Positions 32,701-40,980 are shown, counted from the stretch's first letter. The stretch is DNA of 64,000 bases from Streptomyces rimosus (GCF_008704655.1 NZ_CP023688.1:7942501-8006500), one strand, 5' to 3'. Numbers and translations: made by a program. Notes: generated by a model from the letters alone, not told the origin.

Positions 32701-35591
32701 TCGTGATCGGTGAAGTTCCAGAACCCTTCCAGCGTTCCGAACAGCGGAGCCAGCAGTTCGAGGTCGTGCGTCTCCAGGCAGACCAGCCGCCCGCCCGGAC
32801 CCAGCAGGCGCCGCACGCGCCGGAGCGCCGGGGCCACCTCGGCGGCGGTGTGCAGGGCGTTGGCCGCGATGACCAGGTCGAAGCCGTGGTCGGTGAAGCC
32901 TTGGCCGCCGCCGTCCTGGTTGAGGTCGAAGGTGCGGTAGTCCACGAAGTCGTAGTGCGCGAAGCGCTTCTGCGCGGGGCCCAGGAACAGCGGTGAGATG
33001 TCGGTGAAGACATAGCGCGTACGGTCGGGCGGCAGCACGGGCAGCAGGGCCGCCGCGGCACCTCCCGTACCGGCGCCGATCTCCAGGACGCGCAGCGGAC
33101 GGTCCGCCGGCCACCGGTCGGCCAGCTGGGCGGCCACGGTCTGCATGAGCCGGTTGTAGCGGCGGCAGGGGAACTCGATGTCGTAGAACTGCTCGATGGC
33201 GGGGGCCGCGCCGTCGGCCACGACCTTCTCCAGCAGCTCGCTCCCGCCGCGCAGCAGCGCCAGGCCGTGCCGCAGGCACAGGCTGTACAGCAGCGTCTGG
33301 GCCGGGCCCGCCGCATTGCCGTCGATCAGGGAACGCAGGGTCTCCGCGGTACGGGAACACGGGGTGGTCAGCCGGAACCGTTCGCCGTCCAGGCGTTCCA
33401 CGAGGCCCGCCCGCTCCTGGAGGCCGAGCAGCAGCCGGGCCAGTTTCCGGTGCCGGTCCAGCATGCCCGCGGTGACCAGGTCATCGAGGGTGAACGGGGT
33501 GCTCGGATCGGGCAGCAGTTCCGTGTAGAGATCCGCGGCACCATGGGCCGAAACGTTCTTCAAGCCGCGCAGCGCCGCCGCGGTCCTCGGGTCGTGGGCG
33601 AGGAGCGGGGTGATCTGCCGCTCCGCGCTTGCCAGCAGGTCCGGGGTGGGCGGCAGCGGACTGGGCGCGACGCCGTGGTCCACGTGCGGGGCGGCGCGCA
33701 TCACCATACGGTGATGGCTCAACGGGGCGGAGCGCATCCCGTCGAAGCGGCGCAGCCGGCAGCCTTCGAGCTGCGCGTGCACCGTGCCGTCCGTACCGGC
33801 GACCAGGACATCCCAGCACAGCTCGGTGGCGGTACGACTGCGCTGACGTACGTGCACCAGCCCGTCGGCCGGGGGAGTACGCCAGACCCGTACGGCGCCG
33901 AACCCGACGGGCAGGTACGCGTCGCGCTCCTCGTCCAGTACCTGCTGGGCCAGGGGCAGTCCGGCTTGCAGAGCCCCGTCGAACAGGGCCGGATGCACCT
34001 CGTAGGCACTCGCGTCGGCGTCCAGGCGGTAGCGGGCGAAGACTTCGCCGTCCCCCACCAGCAGTTCCCGCAGCACCTGGAAGGAGGGACCGTAGTCGAG
34101 GCCGACGGCGCACATGGCGGCGCGGTGCCGGCCGGCATCGATGTGCTGGGGGCACCGCGCCCGCAGCGCCGGTACGTCGAGATCGGCGCACGGGCGGCGC
34201 AGCAACTGCCGGACGCGTCCGCGCGCATGCCGACGCGCGCGCCCCGCCCGCCCCTCACCGGCGGCGATGCTCACCACACCGTCCTCGGTGGACCAGGCGA
34301 GCTCCAGGCGCACCTGGCCCGGGTCGTCCCAGGGGACCACGATCGGCCGGTACAGCTCCAGGTTCTCGATCTCGCAGGCGGCGTCCAGGACCCGCCGTCC
34401 GGCCGCCAGCGCCAGTTCCACGTACCCGGTGGCGGGCAGGAGCACCGCGCCCGCGAGGCGGTGATCGGCCAGCCACGGAACCAGGGCGGGCTCCACCGTC
34501 CCGTACCAGGTCGGTTCGGCGTGGGCGGTGCGCACGCCCAGCAGCGGGTGCTCGTACTCTCCGAGGCCGCCGGTCCAGGCGCAGCGCTCGCCGTGCCAGT
34601 GGCGCTCGCGCTGCCAGGGGTAGGCGGGCAGGCGGGCGACCGTGCCGGGGACGGGGAAGTGCGCGCTCTGATCGGTACGGGCCCCGGCGGCGATCAGGCG
34701 GGTGGTGGCGGCCCGCATCTGCCGTATGCCGTCGCCGTCGCGGAAGAGCGTGGGGACGACGGCCACCGGGCCGGGCGCGGCGGCCGCCGTACGCCGCAGG
34801 TACGGCTGCACGATCGGGTGGGGCCCGACATCGACGAAGACGTCGTGGCCTTCGGCCAGCAGGCCCGCCACCGCGGGTTCGAACCGTACGGTGTCCCGCA
34901 CGTTGCGCCACCAGTACGCGGCGTCGAGTTCGCCGTCCGCCACCTGCCGCCCGGTCACCGCGGAGATCATCGGGATGCCGGTCCTGCGCGGCCGCAGCTC
35001 CGCCAGGCCGGTCAGGATGTGCTCGCGGACGGGGTCCATGGCACGGCTGTGGAAGGCGAAGTCCAGGTCGAGCAGGACAGCGGCCACGTTCCGGTCGGCG
35101 CAGTGCCCGACCAGGGCCTCCACGTCGGCGGCCGGGCCGGCCACCGTCACGTCGCGGGCGGTGTTCACACAGGCGATCTCCACCTGCGGGCGGCCGTCCA
35201 GCAACTCCCGGGCCTGCGCGGCGGACAGGGTGAGGGCCGCCATCCGGCCCTGGCCCGCCGTGGCGGCCTGGGCGCGTCCGCGGACGGCGATCACGCGCGC
35301 GGCCTCGGGCAGCGACAGGGCCCCGGACACGTACGCGGCGGTGATCTCGCCGACGCTGTGCCCCAGTACGGCCGCGGGCTCGATGCCCTGGTGGCGCAGC
35401 ATCGCCGTCACGGCGATCTGCACCGCGAACAGCAGGGGCTGCGCCACCTCGGTCCGCGCCAAACTCCATTGCGCTGCGGGCAGTTGTAGCTCGCCCAGTA
35501 CGGACCAGCCCAGCTCCGGTCGCAAGGCCGCGTCCACGGCGGTGAACGCGGAACGGAAGGTGGCGTCCTTGTGCAGCAGGTCCGTGCCCAT
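29679..35591 (-). CDS. Reducing type I PKS, AT-DH-cMT-ER-KR-ACP part, downstream of an in-frame TAG
   Basis: From its first ATG this part has 1970 codons, but the AT domain begins before it (PVFVYCGNGAQWAGMG spans the ATG and continues up to the TAG at 35661-35663 in the same frame), so it belongs to one protein with the KS upstream. Domains, numbered from the ATG: AT 1-330 (Ser79 in GHSVGE; FAFHS at 178-182 suggests malonyl-CoA), DH ~345-620 (His377 in ADHRLAGAVLLP, Asp538 in PALFDGALQ), C-methyltransferase ~800-960 (VLEIGAGTGGAA), KR structural half then ER ~1240-1550 (VHGGAGGVGLAAVQFA), KR ~1580-1790 (YLVTGGLTGLG, YSSATATL and Tyr in ANYVAANLY), ACP ~1860-1930 (Ser1887 in GMDSLMG). No thioesterase follows. 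Its 3' end overlaps the hydrolase gene. Confidence 0.85.
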   Translation of the reverse strand: MGTDLLHKDATFRSAFTAVDAALRPELGWSVLGELQLPAAQWSLARTEVAQPLLFAVQIAVTAMLRHQGIEPAAVLGHSVGEITAAYVSGALSLPEAARVIAVRGRAQAATAGQGRMAALTLSAAQARELLDGRPQVEIACVNTARDVTVAGPAADVEALVGHCADRNVAAVLLDLDFAFHSRAMDPVREHILTGLAELRPRRTGIPMISAVTGRQVADGELDAAYWWRNVRDTVRFEPAVAGLLAEGHDVFVDVGPHPIVQPYLRRTAAAAPGPVAVVPTLFRDGDGIRQMRAATTRLIAAGARTDQSAHFPVPGTVARLPAYPWQRERHWHGERCAWTGGLGEYEHPLLGVRTAHAEPTWYGTVEPALVPWLADHRLAGAVLLPATGYVELALAAGRRVLDAACEIENLELYRPIVVPWDDPGQVRLELAWSTEDGVVSIAAGEGRAGRARRHARGRVRQLLRRPCADLDVPALRARCPQHIDAGRHRAAMCAVGLDYGPSFQVLRELLVGDGEVFARYRLDADASAYEVHPALFDGALQAGLPLAQQVLDEERDAYLPVGFGAVRVWRTPPADGLVHVRQRSRTATELCWDVLVAGTDGTVHAQLEGCRLRRFDGMRSAPLSHHRMVMRAAPHVDHGVAPSPLPPTPDLLASAERQITPLLAHDPRTAAALRGLKNVSAHGAADLYTELLPDPSTPFTLDDLVTAGMLDRHRKLARLLLGLQERAGLVERLDGERFRLTTPCSRTAETLRSLIDGNAAGPAQTLLYSLCLRHGLALLRGGSELLEKVVADGAAPAIEQFYDIEFPCRRYNRLMQTVAAQLADRWPADRPLRVLEIGAGTGGAAAALLPVLPPDRTRYVFTDISPLFLGPAQKRFAHYDFVDYRTFDLNQDGGGQGFTDHGFDLVIAANALHTAAEVAPALRRVRRLLGPGGRLVCLETHDLELLAPLFGTLEGFWNFTDHELRGDSVLLPADAWLRLLPSCGFTDVTAVGGAGEGPHEGFSVFVATADPATPPAAPPVLPAPDADTAWVVIGEDDGPGSLSAAVADALGTAGAAPVHRHAAAEVVDSVQNQLSPHSKVTAVVVLADPGTLTAADAPAAWAAQHAARRADLLRSVAEALDTLPAGTERTLWLVSRPSGALPAPEAPAHPVDAAAWGVARTVGNEYPDLAVKRLSLHRTGDTAVDGQRVVRELLTATDEDELALTASGRFVPRLTELPSPVGCRPGSDLPGYALEVRHPGLSYELAWQESTPPPVGAGQVAIAVHAAALNYRDIMQVVGLLPAEAEEAAGGQAGLGLECAGVVTAVGDGVTSLRPGDRVLALAPHSLGTHTVTSEHAVGRIPDGMPFPDAATAPVAFLTVHYGLGRLARLAVGETVLVHGGAGGVGLAAVQFAQRHGARVIATAGSEAKRDLLRRLGVEHVLDSRTLAFADDVRHLTDERGVDVVLNSLAGEAAVRSLELLAHGGRFVELGKRDIYENRPLLLRPFRKNIAFYGVDLIGLLQDPRLAMEQFAEVAELVRNGAYRPLLHSVYPAARVTEAFRLLQHSRHVGKVIVTFDPHDEAPRVEPRTHRPALGAGATYLVTGGLTGLGALTARHLARCGAGHLALVGRRGGDTPEADALLAGLASQGVRVSVHRADVSDFEAMRQIVSQADAAGRPLRGVVHSAMHLDDGALAELTEERFSAVLTPKVTGAEVLHRLTEGLDLDFFLLYSSATATLGNVRQANYVAANLYLEALARRRRAMGLPATALAWGALGETGYVARSALTDAMSRMGIEPVSPRQALRAVDAALTSGPDVLGAGCYNWGRLSRLLPTTMAPRLAGLLSVPTEGGGRSRDELVRELACMAPEEARGVIAETVAALFAEVLYMSPDQIDHHRRLDEYGMDSLMGTELLVTVRQRFDLDLPPMELLRSEGTIADIARIVYVRLGLSRPAEAAPAPGGRVPPPRDAVSGPREPGSQRRSAEGPPPP

Positions 35592-35660
35592 GCCCGCCCA
35601 CTGCGCGCCGTTGCCGCAGTAGACGAAGACCGGACGCCCGTCGTGGACCGCCTCGGCCCG

Positions 35661-37271
35661 CTATGCCTGCGGCGCCGGTGCCGGTTCCGGCGGAGGGGCG
35701 GCCTCCGGCTTCTCGACGAGCTGCGACAGTGCGGCCGCGGCCTGGTCCGGTGAGGATGCCAGCACCACCGCGCGCAGAGGATGCAGACCGCGCCGGTTGC
35801 CCGACGTCCACGCGAGGTCGTAGAACTGCCGCGCGTCGGCTGACGCCAACTGCTCGGCGGTCCGGAGCAGCGCCTCGTCGAGCGCGCTACTGGACCGGGC
35901 CGAGACGACCACGGGCAGCGGGACCGCGGCAGGCGGCGCGGCGTTCACCCGGTCGATGGCCGGGGCGGGGGCCAGGACGGCGTGGGCGTTGGCGCCGCCG
36001 AACCCGAAGGAGTTGACGCCGATCACCGAGCGCTCCGTGAGGCCCGCGGGACAGGCGCGATCGGCCAGCCGGAGCCGGAGCCGGTCGAAGTCGATGTGCG
36101 GGTTGAGGGCGGCGGCGTGCAGCGAAGGGGGAATGACGTCGTGGCGCAGCACCAGAAGAGCCTTGAGCAGACCCGCGATGCCCGAAGCGGGCTCCAGATG
36201 GCCCAGGTTGGACTTGACCGAGCCGATCGGCAGCGCGCCGATGGTGCGGTGGACGCCCAGCGCCCGCCCGATGGCCTCGGCCTCGATGGGGTCCCCCACA
36301 GGAGTGCCGGTGCCGTGCGCCTCGATGTACGCGATGTCGTCCGCGTGCACCCCGGCGCGGGTGTAGACGTCCTCCAGCAGAGCGCGCTGGGCCTCCATCC
36401 GGGGCAGCGCCAGGCCGGGCGTGCGCCCGTCGCTGTTGGCGGCGCAGTCGACGAGCAGCGCGTCGATCCGGTCCCCGTCGGCCAGCGCGTCGGGAAGCCT
36501 CTTGAGCAGGACCATGCCGCCGCCCTCGGCCCGGACATAGCCGTCGGCGTCCGCGGAGAAGGAACGGCAGCGCCCGCTGGGCGAGAGCATCGCCGCCTGC
36601 GAGAAGCCCACGAAGTGGTAGGGGCTGAGCAGCAGGTTGACGCCGCCCACCAGGGCGGCGCGGCTGGTGCCGTCCCGCAGCGTCCGGCACGCCTCCGCCA
36701 GGGCGACCAGCGACGACGAGCACGCGGTGTCGACGATCAGGCTCGGACCGTGCAGGTCGAAGAAGTGCGACAGCCGGTTGGCGGCGATGGACGAAGCGGA
36801 CCCGGACATGGTGTACGCGTTGACGCTCTCCGGCATCGTCATCTGCAGTGCGCCGTAGGACTGGTCCGAGATCCCCACGTACACGGCGGTGTCGGAACCC
36901 GCGAGCCGGGCGGGTGCCACGCCGGCGTCGTCGCACGCCTCGACGGCCAGCTCCAGCAGCAGCCGGTGCTGCGGGTCCATCTGCGCCGCTTCCTTGGGCG
37001 AAATGCCGAAATAGGCGGCGTCGAACGTGCTGACATCTCCCAGGAAACCACCCGCACGCGTATAACTTTTCCCGGGCCGCGGCATGGTGGAATCGACGAA
37101 CCTGGCCACCTCGAACCGGCTCTCCGGAATTTCCGTCACCCGGTCCGCGCCGTCCGACAGTGCCGACCAGAGCCCGCCGAGGTCGGTGATGCCGCCCGGC
37201 AGCCGGCACGCCGCCCCGATCACCGCGATGCGCCGGTCGAGGGGGGACACGGCAGGGGAGTTGACTGTCAT
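35661..37271 (-). CDS. Reducing type I PKS, ketosynthase part ending at an in-frame TAG
   Basis: 536 aa. ATG 37271 follows GAGAGG. The beta-ketoacyl synthase starts at once (RRIAVIGAACRLPGG) with no docking or loading domain. The catalytic triad is Cys184 (VDTACSSSL), His319 (EAHGTGTPVGDP) and His358 (SNLGHLEPASG), all intact. Residues ~430-536 are the KS-AT linker, ending in PPPEPAPAPQA and a TAG at 35661-35663. The same frame continues beyond it into the AT domain, so the stop splits one ~2530-codon PKS. A single C-to-T change of a CAG codon would explain it. If translation stops here the KS is made alone and the rest could only start at an internal ATG lacking the AT N-terminus. Confidence 0.88.
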   Translation of the reverse strand: MTVNSPAVSPLDRRIAVIGAACRLPGGITDLGGLWSALSDGADRVTEIPESRFEVARFVDSTMPRPGKSYTRAGGFLGDVSTFDAAYFGISPKEAAQMDPQHRLLLELAVEACDDAGVAPARLAGSDTAVYVGISDQSYGALQMTMPESVNAYTMSGSASSIAANRLSHFFDLHGPSLIVDTACSSSLVALAEACRTLRDGTSRAALVGGVNLLLSPYHFVGFSQAAMLSPSGRCRSFSADADGYVRAEGGGMVLLKRLPDALADGDRIDALLVDCAANSDGRTPGLALPRMEAQRALLEDVYTRAGVHADDIAYIEAHGTGTPVGDPIEAEAIGRALGVHRTIGALPIGSVKSNLGHLEPASGIAGLLKALLVLRHDVIPPSLHAAALNPHIDFDRLRLRLADRACPAGLTERSVIGVNSFGFGGANAHAVLAPAPAIDRVNAAPPAAVPLPVVVSARSSSALDEALLRTAEQLASADARQFYDLAWTSGNRRGLHPLRAVVLASSPDQAAAALSQLVEKPEAAPPPEPAPAPQA

Positions 37272-37904
37272 AGGCCTCTCACTGCGGGTGCACGCGAGGG
37301 CAGCGGCAACGCACCCGCCGGGCGCCGAGAAGAGCCCACCGCGTGCCGGTGCCCCCTCTGGGCTTCTTGGCCGACGTCAGCGCATCCTGACCACAACCCA
37401 GGGGCACGGCAAGGACGCCGTCCCTCTAACGAGCTACACATCGGCACGACTAGACAGATATTCGGATCGTGTGTCCGATTCCTTCTCGCCTCCGATGTCC
37501 GGGGGCGCGCCCGCGCACCTGCACGACACCGTCCCGGACGCTTTCCGGGGCGGGGGCCGGAATTCTTCTCCCGGCCGGAAAACGGGAAAGCTGAAGGGAC
37601 GCCGTGTGGCGTGATTGCGCAAAATCGTGGGGGTTCGGTGAGCCGGTTCTTCTCCGCCCTGCTGTTGGCGGTCGCCTTGTCGGCCTTCAGGAGGGCGTAC
37701 GAGCTGTGGGTGCGGTGGCAAGGGTGGCGGGCGCGTCGGAAGGCCCCGCGGAAGGCCGCTGAGCGGGAGTTTCCGCCGGGCCGGCCGGACCACCGTACGG
37801 ACCCGTCGTGCGGACGGCCGTACCCGGATGTGTCCGGTTCGGCGCTCACCGGGCACGTCCGGGCCCGGAGCACAATGGGGCCTCTCTTCGCAGGAGGACT
37901 CGTC
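37272..37904. other. Intergenic region between PKS and cupin genes
   Basis: 633 bases holding the leftward PKS promoter and the start of the rightward cupin unit. No convincing separate gene: a frame from GTG 37638 (SRFFSALLLAVALSAFRR) runs without stop into the cupin frame but lacks a ribosome binding site and independent stop. On the minus strand around 37380-37450 a stretch resembles parts of a tRNA (GTAGCTC) but does not fold as one. Confidence 0.4.
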
Positions 37905-38327
37905 ATGCCGGACCCCCGTGAGCACCCGCACTCGGAGGCGTGGAAGACCGCGCTCACCGTGCTGCAGGAAGTCGCCCCGCCCGCCATTCCGGAGGGCGCG
38001 CACGTGACGACCGTACAGATCGAGTACCCGCCCGGAGACGGGGGCGCACCGCCGCACCGCCACCCCGGCCCGGCCTTCGGGTACGTGCTGGAGGGTGAGA
38101 TGCGCTTCGAGCTGGAAGGCGAGGGGGAGCGGATCATCCGCGCCGGGGAGACGTTCTGGGAGCCCGGCGGGGACGTCATCCACTACCAGGACGGCAACAA
38201 CCTCACCGACACGCGCCTGCGCTTCCTCGTCACCATGCTCTGCGTTCCGGGACAGCCCATGCTCGTCCCGGTCGACGAGGACGAGCTGAAACGGCGCGCC
38301 CACCTGCGGGCGCCCCGGCCGTCCTGA
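37905..38327 (+). CDS. Cupin-domain protein
   Basis: 140 aa single cupin barrel. CAGGAGG lies 7 bases before ATG 37905. Motif 1 is PPHRHPGPAFGYVLEGEM, with two His as candidate metal ligands, and motif 2 is GETFWEPGGDVIHYQDGNN, with a further His. Small cupins of this type bind a divalent metal and act as quercetinase-like dioxygenases, isomerases or sensors; the reaction here cannot be assigned. It is followed after 54 bases by an NmrA-like SDR gene on the same strand, so both are probably co-transcribed and may act on the same oxidised or aromatic compound. Confidence 0.8.
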   Translation: MPDPREHPHSEAWKTALTVLQEVAPPAIPEGAHVTTVQIEYPPGDGGAPPHRHPGPAFGYVLEGEMRFELEGEGERIIRAGETFWEPGGDVIHYQDGNNLTDTRLRFLVTMLCVPGQPMLVPVDEDELKRRAHLRAPRPS

Positions 38328-38381
38328 CGCGTTCCCCGGAGCCCTCGGTCCAAGGAGTACGCGACCCAAGGAGTACCCGAC

Positions 38382-39131
38382 GTGAAGATCGTGGTCATCG
38401 GAGGCACCGGCCTCATCGGCGGCAAGGTGGTCGGCAGGCTCCGGGAACGCGGGCACAAGGCGGTGCCCGCCGCACCCGGCACCGGCGTGAACACGCTCAC
38501 CGGAGAGGGCCTCGACGCCGCGCTGGCGGGAGCCCAGGTGGCCGTGGACGTGGCCAACTCGCCCTCCTTCGAGGCGGCGGCGGTACGGGACTTCTTCACC
38601 ACCTCCACCCGCAACCTGCTGGCCGCCGAGGCGAAGGCGGGCGTGACGCACCATGTGGCCCTGTCGATCGTCGGTGTCGACGACCTCCCCGACAACGGCT
38701 ACTTCCAGGCGAAGGCGGCCCAGGAGCGTCTGATCAAACAGGGGCCGATCCCGTACTCGATCATCCGGGCGACGCAGTTCTTCGAGTTCGTCCAGGGCAT
38801 CGCCGACACCGCCACCGAGGGCGACACCGTGCGCGTACCGCCCGTGCTCTTCCAACCGATCGCGGCCGACGACGTCGCCGAGGCGGTGGCCGGGACCGCC
38901 GTGGAAGCCTCGCTGAAGGGGACCACCGAGGTGGCCGGCCCCCAGCTGTTCCGCTTCGACGAACTGGTCTCCCGGGCGCTGCGTGCCAGGAACGATCCGC
39001 GCAAGGTCGTCGCCGACCCGCACGCCCGCTACTTCGGCTCCGAACTGTCCGAACGCAGCCTCGTCCCCGCCGAGGGCCACGCCCGCCTGGCCACGACGCG
39101 CTTCGAGGACTGGCTGCGGACGTCGGCCTGA
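38382..39131 (+). CDS. NmrA-like atypical SDR (NAD(P)-binding) protein
   Basis: 249 aa. The N-terminal dinucleotide-binding loop is KIVVIGGTGLIGGKVV, followed by the extended Rossmann fold of NmrA/NAD(P)H-binding atypical SDRs. The canonical YxxxK is not clear; NGYFQAKAAQERLI supplies a Tyr and Lys at the matching place (Y-x2-A-K). VALSIVGVDDLPDNGYFQAK and SIIRATQFFEFVQGIAD are typical. Such proteins are redox sensors, quinone or isoflavone reductase-like enzymes. It shares a transcription unit with the cupin and is convergent with a TetR gene. Cytosolic. Confidence 0.83.
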   Translation: MKIVVIGGTGLIGGKVVGRLRERGHKAVPAAPGTGVNTLTGEGLDAALAGAQVAVDVANSPSFEAAAVRDFFTTSTRNLLAAEAKAGVTHHVALSIVGVDDLPDNGYFQAKAAQERLIKQGPIPYSIIRATQFFEFVQGIADTATEGDTVRVPPVLFQPIAADDVAEAVAGTAVEASLKGTTEVAGPQLFRFDELVSRALRARNDPRKVVADPHARYFGSELSERSLVPAEGHARLATTRFEDWLRTSA

Positions 39132-39146
39132 GTCCGGGGGGGACGG

Positions 39147-39161
39147 GGCCGGGAGCCGGCC
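39147..39161. terminator. Short hairpin between convergent SDR and TetR genes
   Basis: ggccgg and ccggcc separated by gag, in the 43-base gap between the two stops. Only six pairs, no U-tract; weak as a terminator but well placed. Confidence 0.3.
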
Positions 39162-39174
39162 GCGATGAGCGGTA

Positions 39175-39858
39175 CTAGGACTCGGCCACCGGCCGGGCTT
39201 CCAGGGCAAGCGCTTCGGGCAGGGCCGCGAACGCCGTCCGCAGGTCGGCGGCGAGCTGACGGCGAGTGGGGGTGCCCTGCTGTCCCTGGCGGGCCGACCA
39301 GTCGCCGAGTGCCTGGTGGAAGGCCGCGACCGCCATGTCCAGCGCGAGCCGCGCGTGCAGGGAACGGGGGTCGGTGGAGGGCGGCAGCTCCAGGCGGCGG
39401 TGCAGGACGTCGAGGATGGAGCGGCTGGTGCGGTCGCAGAACTGCCGCCCGCGTACGTCCATGGACGGCGTCTTCTCGGCCAGCCGGCGGCTGAGCGCGA
39501 CGCGGTGCGTCCACCCGTCGTCGGACACCTGCTCCAGCGCGTCCAGCAATGCCGTCCGCAGGAGCTCCAGCACGGTCGTGCCCTGCGGGGCCAGGGGGCG
39601 GGTCTCCAGGCTGTCGAGGCAGGCCAGCCACAGGTCGTGGGTCGGGGCCAGGGCGACGTCTTCCTTGCCGGCGAAGTTGCGGAAGAAGGTGCGCTGGGAG
39701 ATCTCGACGGCGTCGCAGAGGTCGTCGAGCGTGGTCGCGTCGAAGCCGCGTTCCGTGAACAGTTCGAGCGCGGTGTCGATCAGCCGCTGCCGGGTGCGCT
39801 GCTTCTTGCGCTCGCGCAGATTCGTGGTCGCCGCCGTTGCCTTCACCGTTCCCGCCAT
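39175..39858 (-). CDS. TetR/AcrR family transcriptional regulator
   Basis: 227 aa from ATG 39858. The HTH is at residues ~42-63 (ATTLDDLCDAVEISQRTFFR, NFAGKEDV), with a basic lead-in RERKKQRTRQRLIDTALELF. The C-terminal part carries a conserved Arg/Trp-rich helix set (WLACLDSLETRPL, DDGWTHRVALSRRLAEKTPS) seen in the streptomycete TetR_C group. An upstream in-frame start at 39930 is rejected because it would run through the operator-like repeats. It is divergent from the MDR oxidoreductase gene and the repeats between them are the probable binding site. Ligand unknown, possibly a quinone-like compound. Confidence 0.87.
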   Translation of the reverse strand: MAGTVKATAATTNLRERKKQRTRQRLIDTALELFTERGFDATTLDDLCDAVEISQRTFFRNFAGKEDVALAPTHDLWLACLDSLETRPLAPQGTTVLELLRTALLDALEQVSDDGWTHRVALSRRLAEKTPSMDVRGRQFCDRTSRSILDVLHRRLELPPSTDPRSLHARLALDMAVAAFHQALGDWSARQGQQGTPTRRQLAADLRTAFAALPEALALEARPVAES

Positions 39859-39892
39859 GGCGGTCAGCGTATCAGCCGTACGCTGGCGAACC

Positions 39893-39917
39893 GCATTTGC
39901 CGGTTGACGGCAAATGC
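39893..39917. promoter_or_regulatory. Candidate TetR operator, 9-bp perfect inverted repeat
   Basis: gcatttgcc at 39893-39901 and ggcaaatgc at 39909-39917 flank a 7-base spacer, in the 112-base region between the divergent TetR and oxidoreductase starts. Its AT-rich core stands out from the surroundings. Confidence 0.65.
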
Positions 39918-39929
39918 CGGTCACCGGCA
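39915..39929. promoter_or_regulatory. Second overlapping operator-like dyad (tgccggt-c-accggca)
   Basis: A perfect 7-bp dyad overlapping the end of the first inverted repeat by three bases. The phasing suggests cooperative binding of two regulator dimers, as seen with QacR- or EthR-like TetR proteins. Confidence 0.55.
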
Positions 39930-39970
39930 TTCTGAGGCCGTACGTTGCCGCTCACGAAAGGCGAACGACC

Positions 39971-40900
39971 ATGCGCGCGCTGCTCATCGACCACTCCACC
40001 CCCTCCGGACTGCGCCTCGGCGAGGCCCCTGACCCCGAGCCGGCCCCGCACCAGGCGCTGGTCAGGGTGACGGCGACCTCGCTGAACTACGGGGAGGTCA
40101 AGGTCGTGGCCGAGCGCGCCGCCGACGGTGCGGTGCTGGGCTGGGACGCGGCCGGGATCGTGGAGCGGGCGGCGGCCGACGGCTCCGGCCCTGCTGCCGG
40201 CACGCCCGTCGTCACGCTCGGCCCCGACGGCGGCTGGGCGGAACTGCGCGCCGTGAGCACCGACTTGCTCGGCGAGGTGCCGCACGGGGCCGACCTCGGC
40301 GCCATCAGCACCATCCCGGTCGCGGCCACCAGCGCGCTGCGGGCCCTGCACGCGCTCGGCCCGATCCTGGGCCGCCGCGTCCTGATCACCGGCGCCACGG
40401 GCGGCGTCGGCCGGTACGCCGTCCAGCTCGCCCGGCGCGGCGGCGCCGAGGTCATCGCGACGACCGGCTCGCCCGAGACACAGGGCCCGGGCCTGCGCGA
40501 ACTGGGCGCGCACCAGGTGCTGTCGGGCCCCTCCGAGCTCACCGGGCTCGTGCACGGCGTGCTGGACATGGTCGGCGGCCCGCAGCTCGTGGACGCGTTC
40601 AGCATGCTGGCCGGAGGCGGCACCCTCGTCGCCGTCGGCCACGCCGCGAACGTACCCGAGCACTTCCCCGTCGGCGCCCTCTACGGCGACGAGGGCCGGC
40701 ACGGCCGTTCACTGGCCACCTTCCACCTGCTGGAATGCCCGGGGCTGTCGCCCGACCTCACCTGGCTCGCCGCACGTGTGGCGGACGGGGAGCTCGACCC
40801 GCAGATCTCCTGGCGCGGCGGCTGGGACAAGGCGCCCGAGGCCGTGGCCGCTCTGCTGGAGCGGCGCCTGCACGGGAAGGCCGTACTGGACCTCACCTGA
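39971..40900 (+). CDS. Zinc-independent MDR / quinone-oxidoreductase-like dehydrogenase
   Basis: 309 aa medium-chain dehydrogenase/reductase. The GroES-like N-terminus ([20 protein letters not shown]) lacks the Cys/His zinc ligands. The NADPH-binding Rossmann loop is [20 protein letters not shown], typical of quinone oxidoreductases. It reduces quinones, enones or related electrophiles with NADPH. ATG 39971 follows a weak AAAGG. It is divergent from a TetR gene with two operator-like repeats just upstream, so repression by that regulator is very likely. Substrate unknown. Confidence 0.85.
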   Translation: MRALLIDHSTPSGLRLGEAPDPEPAPHQALVRVTATSLNYGEVKVVAERAADGAVLGWDAAGIVERAAADGSGPAAGTPVVTLGPDGGWAELRAVSTDLLGEVPHGADLGAISTIPVAATSALRALHALGPILGRRVLITGATGGVGRYAVQLARRGGAEVIATTGSPETQGPGLRELGAHQVLSGPSELTGLVHGVLDMVGGPQLVDAFSMLAGGGTLVAVGHAANVPEHFPVGALYGDEGRHGRSLATFHLLECPGLSPDLTWLAARVADGELDPQISWRGGWDKAPEAVAALLERRLHGKAVLDLT

Positions 40901-40945
40901 TGAGGAACAGCGCGCGCTTGCGGCCGGTAGTAGTCGGTGATTCCG

Positions 40946-40974
40946 TTGCCCACGGTGGGGGTGCGCACTAGGGT
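40946..40974 (+). promoter_or_regulatory. Sigma-70-type promoter of the IclR-lactonase unit
   Basis: ttgccc (40946-40951) and tagggt (40969-40974) are separated by 17 bases. Transcription would start near 40981, at the first base of the IclR operator-like repeat, which fits repression by blockage. Confidence 0.5.
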
Positions 40975-40980
40975 TCGTCC

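Noticed and set aside
32005..35489. Rightward frames of several hundred codons opposite the PKS
   Set aside because: Typical antisense frames of GC-rich PKS genes, rich in Gly, Arg and Pro with no domains.
37375..37455. Minus-strand tRNA-like sequence (GTAGCTC box, ACGGC/GCCGT stem)
   Set aside because: The anticodon loop would have six bases, the D-stem has a mismatch and there is no proper T-loop; the acceptor arms do not pair over seven bases. It is more likely PKS leader sequence.
37638..37904. N-terminal extension of the cupin frame with a hydrophobic helix (SRFFSALLLAVALSAFRR)
   Set aside because: The cupin has its own perfectly placed CAGGAGG and ATG at 37905; the upstream part is low-complexity Arg/Pro after the helix and has no stop or ribosome binding site of its own.
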